From Sphingomonas sanguinis NBRC 13937 (lineage in GTDB: Bacteria; Pseudomonadota; Alphaproteobacteria; Sphingomonadales; Sphingomonadaceae), in assembly GCF_001591005.1 (NCBI RefSeq), contig NZ_BCTY01000002.1, positions 62,001 to 126,000 of the forward strand: a stretch of DNA of 64,000 bases, read 5' to 3'. A program made the position numbers and the translations under genes. Positions 25,691 through 35,124 of the stretch are shown in pieces. A model generated the notes under the pieces. The model saw nothing but the letters and a program-made list of their open reading frames with translations. It was not told the origin of the DNA and made no database searches. Each line of letters begins with the position of its first letter. Position 1 is the stretch's first letter.

Positions 25691-26713
25691 ATGGGAGCGA
25701 CGCATCGGGTCTTTGGGCGGTTGCCGCTGCTTCGCGACCGCAGGCCCCTGGCCTATCTGGCGGCGCTTCTGCTGTCCGCCATCGCATGGTGGATTCGATG
25801 GGAGCTTGATCCCGCCTTCCCGCCGGGATTTCCGTACCTGACATTCTTTCCGGCGGTCATCGTCTCGTCATTCTTGTTCGGCCGTGGTCCGGGGACATTC
25901 TCGGCTATCCTCTGCGGTCTTCTCGCCTGGTATTTTTTTATCCCTCCGACCCACACATTCGGGTTGGATTCGCGCACGTTCGTCGCCCTGGGCTTTTACG
26001 CTGGCGTCGTCGCGGTCGACATCGGCCTCGTCGATGCCATGCAGCGGGCCAATCAGCGCTCGTCCCGCTTGGCGGACGAGCAGCGGCAATTGGCCGAACG
26101 GACCGAGCTGCTTTTCAGTGAGTTGCAGCACCGGGTGTCCAATAACATCCAGATGGTCGGCGCCATGCTATCCCTGCAGCAGCGGCAGGTCATCGATCCG
26201 ATCGCCCGCATGGTTCTGGCGGATGCTTCCACGAAGCTCCAGCTTATCGGTCGCATTCAGCGGCAGCTTTACTCGACGACGGGCGAGCAGGTGCCACTGG
26301 ACATCTTTCTCCGGGATTTGATGGCCGACCTGTTTGCCGCCGACACCAAGCCGGGAGTCCTGCATCGGATCGAGGCTGCTCCCGGGATTCGCCTCTCCCC
26401 GGATCTGGCGATCCCGCTCGCCCTGATCATGGCCGAGGGTATTGCCAATGCGATGGAGCATGGCTTTGCCGATCGGGACTTCGGCGAGATTGCCGTCACG
26501 CTCACACGCGAAAACGACGCCATCGAATTGTGCGTGATCGACGACGGCGCAGGCCTGCCGCCAGGCTTCGATCTCCATCGTTCGGACAGCCTTGGCTTGA
26601 AGCTCGTGCGAAGCCTGACCAAGCAGATGGAAGCGCAGGTTCGTATCGAAACCCTCTCCTCATCGGGTACGATCTTGCGCCTTTCACTGCCCCATCGCGC
26701 CTGTCAGCCGTGA
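25691..26713 (+). CDS. Membrane histidine kinase, DUF4118 sensor plus HWE/HisKA_2-type kinase core
   Basis: 340 residues. Four membrane helices at about 18-112 (YLAALLLSAIAWWI; YLTFFPAVIVSSFLF; TFSAILCGLLAWYFF; VALGFYAGVVAVDIGL) form a KdpD-like DUF4118 domain with no periplasmic sensor. The phosphoacceptor is His147 in ELQHRVSNN, the HisKA_2 pattern. The ATPase domain has N-box AEGIANAMEHG and G-box DDGAGLP. There is no PAS domain and no response regulator nearby. In sphingomonads similar kinases feed the PhyR general stress response; that link is inference here. Confidence 0.88.
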   Translation: MGATHRVFGRLPLLRDRRPLAYLAALLLSAIAWWIRWELDPAFPPGFPYLTFFPAVIVSSFLFGRGPGTFSAILCGLLAWYFFIPPTHTFGLDSRTFVALGFYAGVVAVDIGLVDAMQRANQRSSRLADEQRQLAERTELLFSELQHRVSNNIQMVGAMLSLQQRQVIDPIARMVLADASTKLQLIGRIQRQLYSTTGEQVPLDIFLRDLMADLFAADTKPGVLHRIEAAPGIRLSPDLAIPLALIMAEGIANAMEHGFADRDFGEIAVTLTRENDAIELCVIDDGAGLPPGFDLHRSDSLGLKLVRSLTKQMEAQVRIETLSSSGTILRLSLPHRACQP

Positions 26714-27035
26714 GACGCGGTGGTCGATTACGCTTGCACACGGCCTAGATAGGGACAGCCATACGGGTCCGAGCCCTGCCGGCAATCGGGCAACCGGATG
26801 GCTCTTGAGTGACCAAGCCTGCGAAAAATGGGCCTGAGATCGCGCTCCGATAAGCTGACGACGAAGCCTGACAGCATGTGCCCCGGATCAGCTCTGGACA
26901 CATCGACAGGCGGCTCGAGTCGCCAGCCGCAGCCCGCCCATTTCCTCACTTTCGCGCGTCCGCAGCATCGGTTTTTCGCAGCCGTCTTATTCCGCCCTGT
27001 CATCCTGCACCCAAGCCCGCCACGCCGCACAAGAA

Positions 27036-27052
27036 TTCTGGCAGTACCAGAA
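27036..27052. promoter_or_regulatory. LldR-type operator 1
   Basis: TTCTGG-N5-CCAGAA, perfect 6-bp arms. The core (TGGCAGTACCA) approximates the TNGTNNNACNA consensus bound by FadR-subfamily GntR regulators, one of which (LldR) is encoded in the downstream operon. Confidence 0.65.
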
Positions 27053-27121
27053 AGCGCAAAACAGCCTGATAATTCGTTGACGGATGGTCCCGACAGGCAG
27101 ATTTTAATCTAAATAACCCAT

Positions 27122-27138
27122 ATCTGGTACTACCAGAA
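27122..27138. promoter_or_regulatory. LldR-type operator 2
   Basis: TCTGG-TACTA-CCAGA with core TGGTACTACCA, an exact fit to TNGTNNNACNA. It sits 17 nt before the lldP start, so binding would cover the promoter or leader. It lies 86 bp from operator 1, near eight helical turns, which would suit looping. Confidence 0.7.
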
Positions 27139-27154
27139 TGCCGGGAGAGGTGTC

Positions 27155-28828
27155 GTGCAAGTCTGGACGCAGAATTACGATCCGTTGGGCAATATCTGGC
27201 TCTCCAGCCTGGTCGCAGCCGTGCCGATCATCTTCTTCTTTCTGGCGCTGACCGTTTTTCGCCTGAAAGGCTATGTCGCGGGAACGATCACCGTAGCGTT
27301 GACGCTGGCTGTCGCCATCGCGCTGTACGGCATGCCGATGCACAGTGCGATCGCCGCCGGTGTGTTCGGCTTCTTCTACGGCTTGTGGCCGATCGCCTGG
27401 ATCATCCTGGGCGCGGTGTTTCTCTACCGTATCGCGGTGGCAACCGGCGCATTCGACATCATCCGGCAATCGATCCTGAACGTCACCGAGGATCAGCGGC
27501 TGCAGCTGCTGCTGGTCGGCTTTGCGTTCGGTGCCTTTCTGGAAGGCGCGGCGGGGTTCGGCGCGCCGGTCGCGATCACCTCGGCCTTGCTCGTCGGGCT
27601 GGGCTTTCGGCCGCTCTATGCCGCGGGCCTGTGCCTGATCGCCAACACCGCCCCCGTGGCGTTCGGGGCGATGGGCATTCCGATCGTCGTCGCCGGACAG
27701 GTAACCGGCATCGACCCGTTCCTGATCGGACAGATGGCGGGGCGGCAATTGCCGCTGCTGTCGGTTCTCGTGCCCTTCTGGCTGATCCTGATCATGGACG
27801 GCCCGCGCGGCGTGCGCGAGACATGGCCCGCCATTTTGGTCGCCGGTGGGTCATTCGCCATCGTCCAGTTTCTGACCGCGCAATTCATCGGGCCGGAGCT
27901 GCCCGACATCACCGCGGCGCTCGCGACCCTGATCACCCTGCCCATCTTCCTGCGCTTCTGGCAGCCCAAGCGCATCTTCCGCTTTGACGCGGCGGAGGTC
28001 GCCGCCGACGGCGCGGTGCCGGTCGCGCCGGTCACGGCGCAGACGGTTCGCCATTCGCCCGCACAGATCGCCTGGGCCTGGTCGCCGTTCCTGATCCTGA
28101 CCGTGTTCGTCACGCTGTGGAGCATCGCCCCGGTCAAGGCGCTGTTCGCCGCCGACGGGCCGCTCGCGCACCTCGTGCTGAAGCTGCACGTACCGTTCCT
28201 CGACAAGCTGGTCGCCAAGGTGCCGCCGATCGTCCCGCAGGTCACGCCCTATGAAGCGGTGTACAAGTTCGACTGGCTGTCGGCGACCGGCACCGCGATC
28301 ATGCTGGCGGCGATCGTCACCATCGCCTTCCTGCGAATGAAGCCGGTGGATGCGGCCCGTACCTTTGTCGGCACGTTGAAAAGCCTGCTGATTCCGATCT
28401 ATTCGATCGGCATGGTCCTCGCCTTTGCCTTCCTCGCCAATTATTCGGGGCTGTCGGCGACCCTGGCGCTGGCGTTGGCGCATACGGGATCGGCCTTCAC
28501 CTTCTTTTCGCCGTTCCTCGGCTGGCTGGGCGTTTTCCTGACCGGATCAGATACCTCGGCCAACGCGCTGTTCGCCGCCCTCCAGGCCAATACCGCGCAC
28601 CAGATTGGGGTCAGCGACGTGCTGCTGGTCGCGGTCAACACGACCGGCGGCGTCACCGGCAAGATGATCTCTCCGCAATCGATCGCCATCGCCTGCGCTG
28701 CGGTCGGGTTGGTCGGCAAGGAATCCGACCTGTTCCGCTTCACCGTGCGCCACAGCCTGCCGCTCTGCGCGCTGGTCGGGGTCATCACCACGGTCCAGGC
28801 CTATCTCCTACCATGGATGATCCCATGA
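27155..28828 (+). CDS. lldP: L-lactate permease
   Basis: 557 residues from GTG 27155 with GGGAGAGG upstream. It belongs to the LctP family, with 12-14 membrane helices. Family blocks are visible: [18 protein letters not shown] at the start, [22 protein letters not shown] in the middle and [17 protein letters not shown] with [18 protein letters not shown] near the end. It imports L-lactate (and often glycolate) with protons. It is the first gene of an lldPRD operon; its stop overlaps the regulator start (ATGA). Confidence 0.93.
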   Translation: MQVWTQNYDPLGNIWLSSLVAAVPIIFFFLALTVFRLKGYVAGTITVALTLAVAIALYGMPMHSAIAAGVFGFFYGLWPIAWIILGAVFLYRIAVATGAFDIIRQSILNVTEDQRLQLLLVGFAFGAFLEGAAGFGAPVAITSALLVGLGFRPLYAAGLCLIANTAPVAFGAMGIPIVVAGQVTGIDPFLIGQMAGRQLPLLSVLVPFWLILIMDGPRGVRETWPAILVAGGSFAIVQFLTAQFIGPELPDITAALATLITLPIFLRFWQPKRIFRFDAAEVAADGAVPVAPVTAQTVRHSPAQIAWAWSPFLILTVFVTLWSIAPVKALFAADGPLAHLVLKLHVPFLDKLVAKVPPIVPQVTPYEAVYKFDWLSATGTAIMLAAIVTIAFLRMKPVDAARTFVGTLKSLLIPIYSIGMVLAFAFLANYSGLSATLALALAHTGSAFTFFSPFLGWLGVFLTGSDTSANALFAALQANTAHQIGVSDVLLVAVNTTGGVTGKMISPQSIAIACAAVGLVGKESDLFRFTVRHSLPLCALVGVITTVQAYLLPWMIP

Positions 28829-29592
28829 GCGTCCCAGCCAGCGTATCCCACCGGGCGGAAACCGCGATCGAGGCGCTGATCGCCCAGCGCAAGTTGCTGC
28901 CCGGCGCGCGCCTGCCCTCCGAACGATCGCTGGCCGAGACGCTGGGGGTATCGCGCAACATCCTGCGCGAGGCGATGAACCGGCTGGCGGCGCAGGGACG
29001 GATCATCATCCGCCCGCGTGCCGGGGCGATCCTGGCCGAGCCGTCGGCGCAATGGACCGAGCAGATGATCGCCGAACCGCTGGCTCCGCTGGTCGAGGCC
29101 AATCCGGGCTATGGCCATGACATCTTCGAGGTCCGGGAGTCGCTGGACGGCACCGCCGCCTATCATGCCGCCCGGCGCGCCGATGCGGTGGACAAGGACC
29201 GTATCCGCCGCCGCTTCGACGCGATGGAGAAGCTGCACGGTGCGGGCGACGTCACGGCGGAGGCGCATGCCGATGCCGCCTTCCACCTTGCCATCGCGCA
29301 TGCGTCACGCAACGCAGTGCTGACGCATGTCATGTCCAGCCTGTTCGGGCTGCTGCACACCAGCATCTCGCAGAGCCGCGAAAAGATCTACGCCGTGCCG
29401 CGCACGTTCGAGGCGCTGTCGGCGCAGCACCGTGCGATCATGGAGCGGATCGTGGCGGGCGACGCCGACGGCGCGCGCGATGCGGCCGATGTCCATCTCG
29501 AATTCGTGCGCACCACGGTCCGGCAGGTCGAAGATGACCTGGCCCGCACCGAACGCGCCACCGCCGCGCGCAGCGCCGAACTCTCGTTATAG
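28825..29592 (+). CDS. lldR: GntR/FadR-family lactate-responsive regulator
   Basis: 255 residues from the ATG that overlaps the lldP stop; an ATG 12 nt earlier is in frame. An N-terminal winged HTH ([25 protein letters not shown]) is joined to an all-helical FCD ligand domain. The FCD domain's metal-binding residues lie in [12 protein letters not shown] and [11 protein letters not shown]. Gene order permease-regulator-dehydrogenase equals E. coli lldPRD. It presumably binds the two palindromes upstream of lldP and is released by L-lactate. Confidence 0.88.
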   Translation: MSVPASVSHRAETAIEALIAQRKLLPGARLPSERSLAETLGVSRNILREAMNRLAAQGRIIIRPRAGAILAEPSAQWTEQMIAEPLAPLVEANPGYGHDIFEVRESLDGTAAYHAARRADAVDKDRIRRRFDAMEKLHGAGDVTAEAHADAAFHLAIAHASRNAVLTHVMSSLFGLLHTSISQSREKIYAVPRTFEALSAQHRAIMERIVAGDADGARDAADVHLEFVRTTVRQVEDDLARTERATAARSAELSL

Positions 29593-29607
29593 ATTGGGAA
29601 CGACCCG

Positions 29608-30741
29608 ATGATCATCTCCGCCCCCACCGACTATCGCGAAGCCGCGCGCCGGCGCCTGCCACCGTTCCTGTTCCACTATATCGACGGCGGCGCCTATGCC
29701 GAACATACGCTGCGCCACAATGTGTCCGACCTGTCCGAGGTGGCGCTGCGCCAGCGGGTGTTGCGCGACGTCGCCGATATCGACCTGGGCACGACGCTGT
29801 TCGGCCGGTCGGTCGGGATGCCGATCGTCCTTGCCCCCGTCGGGCTGACCGGCATGTATGCCAGGCGCGGCGAGGTGCAGGCAGCGCGCGCCGCGGCGAG
29901 CAAGCAGGTGCCCTTCACCTTGTCGACCGTATCGGTCTGCGCGATCGACGAAGTGCAGCGCCAGTCGCCTGCGCCGATCTGGTTCCAACTCTATGTGCTG
30001 AAGGATCGCGGCTTCATGCGCGACGCGTTGGAACGCGCGCAGGCGGCGGGGGTGGAGACGCTGGTCTTTACCGTCGACATGCCGGTGCCGGGTGCCCGCT
30101 ACCGTGATGCGCATTCGGGCATGTCGGGACCGGGGGCCGCATGGCGGCGGATGCTGCAGGCGGTCACGCACCCCCGCTGGGCCTGGGATGTCGGCATTCA
30201 TGGACGGCCGCACGACCTGGGTAATATCTCCGCCTATCGCGGCGCGGCCACCGGCCTTGAGGACTATATCGGCTGGCTGGGCGCGAATTTCGATCCGGGG
30301 ATTGGCTGGCGCGACCTGCAATGGATTCGCGATGTCTGGAAGGGATCGATCGTCATCAAGGGCATCCTCGACGTCGAGGATGCGCGAGAGGCGGTGCGCT
30401 TCGGTGCGCAGGGTATCGTCGTGTCGAACCATGGCGGGCGACAGCTCGACGGCGTGTTGTCGTCGGCGCGCGCCCTGCCCGCCATCGCCGACGCCGTGAA
30501 AGGACAGCTCACGATCCTCGCGGACTCGGGCGTGCGATCGGGGCTGGATGTCGTGCGGATGCTGGCGCTGGGTGCGGACGCGGCCATGCTCGGCCGCGCC
30601 TTCATCTACGCGCTGGCCGCTGATGGCCAAGCGGGGGTCGCCAACCTGCTTGAACTATTCGACCGCGAGATGCGGGTGGCGATGGCGCTGACCGGTGTTC
30701 GGACGATCGCGGACATCGACTCGACCCTCATCGCGCGCTGA
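29608..30741 (+). CDS. lldD: FMN-dependent L-lactate dehydrogenase
   Basis: 377 residues, the usual length of quinone-linked LldD. It is a TIM-barrel FMN alpha-hydroxyacid dehydrogenase: [17 protein letters not shown] at the start, the FMN loop [13 protein letters not shown], and the catalytic base His275 in SNHGGRQLD. Further substrate and FMN residues lie in IVIKGIL and [16 protein letters not shown]. The enzyme oxidises L-lactate to pyruvate at the membrane face and passes electrons to quinone. It is 15 nt after lldR. Confidence 0.93.
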   Translation: MIISAPTDYREAARRRLPPFLFHYIDGGAYAEHTLRHNVSDLSEVALRQRVLRDVADIDLGTTLFGRSVGMPIVLAPVGLTGMYARRGEVQAARAAASKQVPFTLSTVSVCAIDEVQRQSPAPIWFQLYVLKDRGFMRDALERAQAAGVETLVFTVDMPVPGARYRDAHSGMSGPGAAWRRMLQAVTHPRWAWDVGIHGRPHDLGNISAYRGAATGLEDYIGWLGANFDPGIGWRDLQWIRDVWKGSIVIKGILDVEDAREAVRFGAQGIVVSNHGGRQLDGVLSSARALPAIADAVKGQLTILADSGVRSGLDVVRMLALGADAAMLGRAFIYALAADGQAGVANLLELFDREMRVAMALTGVRTIADIDSTLIAR

Positions 30742-31256
<515 letters not shown>

Positions 31257-31316
31257 ACAGGGGGTTGCCCTTAGGGGAAGCGGGGGGGACGGTGCAAGGC
31301 CTATTTCCGGCGAAGT

Positions 31317-31808
31317 TTACAGGTTGGCTTGTTCATCCTCGGACAGGTCGGCATCGGGCGGATAATAGAGCGCCGCGCATTCCTCGCGCAGGCAGCCGCC
31401 TTCGATTACGATATCGTCGCGATAGGCATCGGCGATAAAGCCCAGCGTGTCGACATGCTGTGCCTCGAAATACATGGGGTGGACATCGTCGCGGCCCGCG
31501 CCGTACACGACCCGCCCGACCTTGGACCAGATCGATGCCATGGTGCACATGCCGCAGGGCTGCAGAGTCGAATAGAGCGTCGCGCCGCGCAGTTCGAGTT
31601 CGCCCTCCCCTTCGCAGGCGCGGCGGATCGCCATCATCTCGGCATGGGCGGTGGCGTCGGGCAGTTCTTCGGTCTGGTTACGCTCGGCCGCAAGAACCCG
31701 ACCGTCCAGCACGATCACCGAGCCCAGTGGCGAGGTCGAGGGATCGGAACCCTTCGACCGCGCCACCTCGATCGCCATGCGCATCCATTTTTCGTCGTCC
31801 TGGGTCAT
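31317..31808 (-). CDS. Nucleoside deaminase (cytidine/guanine deaminase fold)
   Basis: 163 residues. The zinc signature is complete: HAEMMAI (His and catalytic Glu) and PCGMC (two Cys). It opens MTQDDEKWMRMAIEVARSKGSD, with SPLGSVIVLDGRVLAAERNQ on the first strands. The sequence is closer to guanine or general nucleoside deaminases than to tRNA adenosine deaminase TadA. It would convert an amino-purine or pyrimidine to the oxo form. It is the first coding gene after the tRNA-Pro and is not clearly in an operon. Confidence 0.88.
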   Translation of the reverse strand: MTQDDEKWMRMAIEVARSKGSDPSTSPLGSVIVLDGRVLAAERNQTEELPDATAHAEMMAIRRACEGEGELELRGATLYSTLQPCGMCTMASIWSKVGRVVYGAGRDDVHPMYFEAQHVDTLGFIADAYRDDIVIEGGCLREECAALYYPPDADLSEDEQANL

Positions 31809-31861
31809 GGCAGGCTTAACGCCCTCGCCCCGCTTTCGGGCTCAAGCGTTTGATATTCGAC

Positions 31862-33742
31862 CTATCGCTGAACCGCCTTCGTGCCATAGTATGCGCTGAG
31901 CACGTCGAACGCTTCCTTGCGCTCCCCCGTTTCGGAGATCAGGCCCTTGCGGTTCCACCCCTGTTGGAAATCCGGGTTCTGGCGGCGGGGCGAGCGGAAA
32001 TCCTTCAATATCCACGGCGACATGCCGCGCACGGTCGGCACGCTATCCGCCATGTTCAGCGTCGCGCGGTAATAATCGGCCTGATACTCCTCGGAGAATT
32101 TCTGTTTGTTGGCCGGATCGTGGAAGCCCGCCCGCGCATCGGCGCCGAATTCGGAGAAGATCAGCGGCTTGTCGGCGGGCACACGCCATTCGCTGCGCGC
32201 CAGATCGGCCAGGCGATCCTGCGAGTACCAGCCGTTATAGGTGTTGATCGCCATGATATCGAGCGCGTCGGCCAGCGGATCGGCCAGCGTCATCACGGGG
32301 TGATCGGCGCTCTCGTCCCGCTCGACCAGCAGGGCCGCGCTGACTAGGCGCGTGTCGTCCAGTCGCCGGACATCGCCGACCAGCGTCCGCAGGAAGATGT
32401 TGCGGGCATCGGTCACCGGCGTCTCGTTGGCGACGCTCCAGATCGCGACGGAGGCACGATTGCGGTCGCGCAGGATATTCTCGGCCAGCATGGTGCGGGC
32501 GCGGTTCAGCGTGTCGGGGTTGGACCAGGCGACGCGCCAATAGACCGGCACTTCGCTCCACACGATCAGGCCGAGTTCGTCGGCCAGCCGCACCGTTACG
32601 TCGGAATGCGGATAATGCGCCAGCCGCACGAAATTGCCATGCAGCCCGTCCTTGATCTCGCTCAGCAACGCGCGTGACGCGGCGGGGGTCATCGCACGGG
32701 TCGGGTCGACACCCAGTTCCTCCTCGTGCATCGAAATGCCGCGCAGGAAGATGGGCTTGCCGTTCAACAGGATGTCCGCGCCGCGCCGCTCGATCGTGCG
32801 AAAGCCGATCCGGTCGCGCCACTGGTCCTCGCCGGACGCAATCGTGACCTCATAGAGCTTGGGTCTGTCCGGCGACCAGCGGATCAGCGCGCGCGGTGCC
32901 GCCATGGTCGCGCGCCAATTCCCGTTGGCGTCGGTGGTCCCTGCCCGGTCCAGCCCCAGTTCCGCAATCCGCAGGCGCACGGCGCGGTTCGCCGCCTCCG
33001 GCCCGTCGAGATGGACGTCGACCGCCATCTTGCCGTCACGGGTCAGCCGGACCCAGGCATCGTCGACATAGGTATCGGGCGTCGAGATCAGCCGCACCGG
33101 CCGGGTGATGCCGCCATAATTCTCCCAGTCGGTGACGGGCGGCGGCACGGTCGCCTCGGTCGCCTGGCTGTCGACGCCGACGGTGATCTGGTTCTGTCCG
33201 CCGCGCAGCAGCCGGGTCACGTCGAAGGCGAAGGGGGTGAAGCCGCCCTCGTGCCGTCCGACCTGCTTGCCGTTCAGATAGACGATGGTCGCATAATTGG
33301 CCGCACCGAAGCGCAGGAAGTAGCGGCCCTTGCGTAGCTCCGGCGCGGCGAAGGTCCGCTGATACCACATCAGACCGTCATAATGGCGAAGCTCCGGTGC
33401 CTGGGTCAGCCAGGATGACGGCAGCGAGGTCAACGGCGAATGGGCCAGGTCGAACTCGTAAAGGACACGACTGTCCTTCGCCATCGCCGCGCGGATGTCG
33501 ACGTCGCGCCAGCGCTGCTGGCCCGCATCGGGCATGCCGCCATGAAAGCCCGCAATGCCGGAGCGGAAAGGGTCGATCGAATAATGCCAGGGTCCCGACA
33601 GGTCGGTGCCGTCGCGCAAATCCGCCGAGGCCAGCACCGGGCCGGCCGACGGCGGCGCGCCGGGGGTGACGGCCTGTGCGGCCAGCGGTCCGCTGTACAG
33701 CGCCAGCACTCCGGCCAAGATGCCGGTCCAACCCCTTGCCAT
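31862..33742 (-). CDS. Exported GH2 glycosidase, beta-glucuronidase-like
   Basis: 626 residues from ATG 33742, where a signal peptide begins (MARGWTGILAGVLALYSGPLAAQA). The frame is open upstream, but that part overlaps the hydrolase gene. GH2 sugar-binding, Ig-like and TIM-barrel domains follow. Acid/base Glu is in WSVANETPV and the nucleophile Glu in IFSEFGAD. The C-terminal WNRKGLIS carries the N-x-K pair which, in beta-glucuronidases, contacts the uronate carboxylate. The barrel end FSEEYQADYYRA resembles UidA. It should release glucuronic acid from beta-glucuronides in the periplasm. It follows the esterase and TonB receptor genes on the same strand. Confidence 0.85.
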   Translation of the reverse strand: MARGWTGILAGVLALYSGPLAAQAVTPGAPPSAGPVLASADLRDGTDLSGPWHYSIDPFRSGIAGFHGGMPDAGQQRWRDVDIRAAMAKDSRVLYEFDLAHSPLTSLPSSWLTQAPELRHYDGLMWYQRTFAAPELRKGRYFLRFGAANYATIVYLNGKQVGRHEGGFTPFAFDVTRLLRGGQNQITVGVDSQATEATVPPPVTDWENYGGITRPVRLISTPDTYVDDAWVRLTRDGKMAVDVHLDGPEAANRAVRLRIAELGLDRAGTTDANGNWRATMAAPRALIRWSPDRPKLYEVTIASGEDQWRDRIGFRTIERRGADILLNGKPIFLRGISMHEEELGVDPTRAMTPAASRALLSEIKDGLHGNFVRLAHYPHSDVTVRLADELGLIVWSEVPVYWRVAWSNPDTLNRARTMLAENILRDRNRASVAIWSVANETPVTDARNIFLRTLVGDVRRLDDTRLVSAALLVERDESADHPVMTLADPLADALDIMAINTYNGWYSQDRLADLARSEWRVPADKPLIFSEFGADARAGFHDPANKQKFSEEYQADYYRATLNMADSVPTVRGMSPWILKDFRSPRRQNPDFQQGWNRKGLISETGERKEAFDVLSAYYGTKAVQR

Positions 33743-33807
33743 GATCCCGTTCCTCTCCCTGTTGTCGCTGACCTTAGCCGATATGCTCGCCTGCGCCAGA
33801 GCGGTGC

Positions 33808-35124
33808 TCAGGGGGCGGGCCGATACTCGAATGTCATGCCGACCGCGCGGCCGGGCTGGAACCCCTTCCACACCGTTGAGGCGGGCGGACCGGGGCTGTA
33901 CTGCGCGACCCGACCGACCGGTGCGCCGGGCCAGCGGCCCGCATCCGACTGAACCGTCAGGCCGTTCAGATAGGCGTCCTTGTCCATCTCGCCCTTCACA
34001 TACCGGTCGAGAAAGGCGGTAATGAAATGCGTCTGGATGGGGAGAAGCCGGTCCTTGCGCCACACCGCATCCTCGAACCAGTCCATGTCCCAGAAACGCT
34101 GCCGCATGGCCGGAGGCGCGGCGACCAGCGCGATGCTGTGTCCCGCCTGCTGGAAGGTCAGCAGATAGCGGGGCGCAGGCGCAGGCGTCGTGAACAGCGC
34201 GCGCACCGCCTCATGTCCGACCACCCGGTCATGATCGCCGACGACGATCAGCGTCGGAGCCGTGATCGCGCCCACGCCCTTGCCGGTCCAGATCGGGACG
34301 TCACCGAAGCGTGCGGCGGGCGACAGGGCGACGATCGCCTTTACCCCCGGCACCGCCAGTTCGGACGCCTTCGCACCACCCGCCGCATAGGGGCCGAGAA
34401 TGCCCCGGCTCAGCCCCGCCATCGCCGGGTTGAGCGGCGCGCCGCCCACGGTCAGCACGCCGTAGCCCCCCATCGAATAGCCAATTAACGCGGTGCGAGC
34501 CAGATCGGCCGAAGCGAAGATGCCATCTCGCGCACTGGCCCGCCTCTGGGCTTCATGGGCGACGAACGCGATGTCCAACGGACGCCGCGCGATCGGTCCG
34601 GCGCGGGCGGCATCGGTGCGAATGCTGATCGGGGGATCGCGAAAGGCCGGCGCAACGACCACATAGCCCTTGCTCGCCAGGTTCTCGCCCAGCCAGGATA
34701 GAACTTCGGGCGTGTTGCCATAGCCATGCGCCAGGATGACGAGCGGGAAACGCCCGCCCGCCACCGGCCGGTCCTGCGACGCCAGCCCCGGCAGGTCGAA
34801 GGGTACGTCGCGTCCGTCCTCGCCCGACAGCGCCGTGTGATAGGTGATCCCCTGCCCGGCCGACGCCGCCGGATACCAGATGACGACCGGCAGCTCGCGG
34901 TCGACGATGGCGGGTCGATCCTGGCCCTGGAGCGGATCGGCCTGGCCCGGCTGGACGAAGCGGGTGCGTTGCACCCCGACCGCATAGCGGCCCAGCCGTG
35001 CCAGTTCGGGCGCGTCGACCGGCGGCCGCGCCGGAACCTCGACCGGCGTCTGTTCCTGCGCGATCGCGACGGCCGCCAGGGCCGCCATCGCCACCATGCC
35101 CGCCGCCGCGACCGCGCGCCGCAT
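33808..35124 (-). CDS. Exported alpha/beta hydrolase (esterase/PAF-acetylhydrolase-like)
   Basis: 438 residues with a signal peptide (about 1-22, ending AIAQ). Core motifs are the oxyanion loop LAHGYGNTPEVLSWL, the nucleophile elbow GYSMGGYG, an acid strand VVGDHDRV and a late His in QQAGHSIAL. The N-terminal VVIWYPAASAG and lid regions recall platelet-activating-factor acetylhydrolase or dienelactone hydrolase relatives. In this locus a carbohydrate-ester substrate (acetyl, feruloyl or glucuronoyl) is plausible but unproven. The start shares one base with the TonB receptor stop, so translation is coupled. Confidence 0.8.
   Translation of the reverse strand: MRRAVAAAGMVAMAALAAVAIAQEQTPVEVPARPPVDAPELARLGRYAVGVQRTRFVQPGQADPLQGQDRPAIVDRELPVVIWYPAASAGQGITYHTALSGEDGRDVPFDLPGLASQDRPVAGGRFPLVILAHGYGNTPEVLSWLGENLASKGYVVVAPAFRDPPISIRTDAARAGPIARRPLDIAFVAHEAQRRASARDGIFASADLARTALIGYSMGGYGVLTVGGAPLNPAMAGLSRGILGPYAAGGAKASELAVPGVKAIVALSPAARFGDVPIWTGKGVGAITAPTLIVVGDHDRVVGHEAVRALFTTPAPAPRYLLTFQQAGHSIALVAAPPAMRQRFWDMDWFEDAVWRKDRLLPIQTHFITAFLDRYVKGEMDKDAYLNGLTVQSDAGRWPGAPVGRVAQYSPGPPASTVWKGFQPGRAVGMTFEYRPAP

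Larger units (their letters stand above)
26714..27154. other. 441-nt non-coding stretch upstream of lldP
   Basis: I see no open frame with sphingomonad codon use and no RNA gene here. The only recognisable structure is the pair of 17-bp palindromes at 27036 and 27122, described separately. The first 300 nt hold nothing I can identify. Confidence 0.6.
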
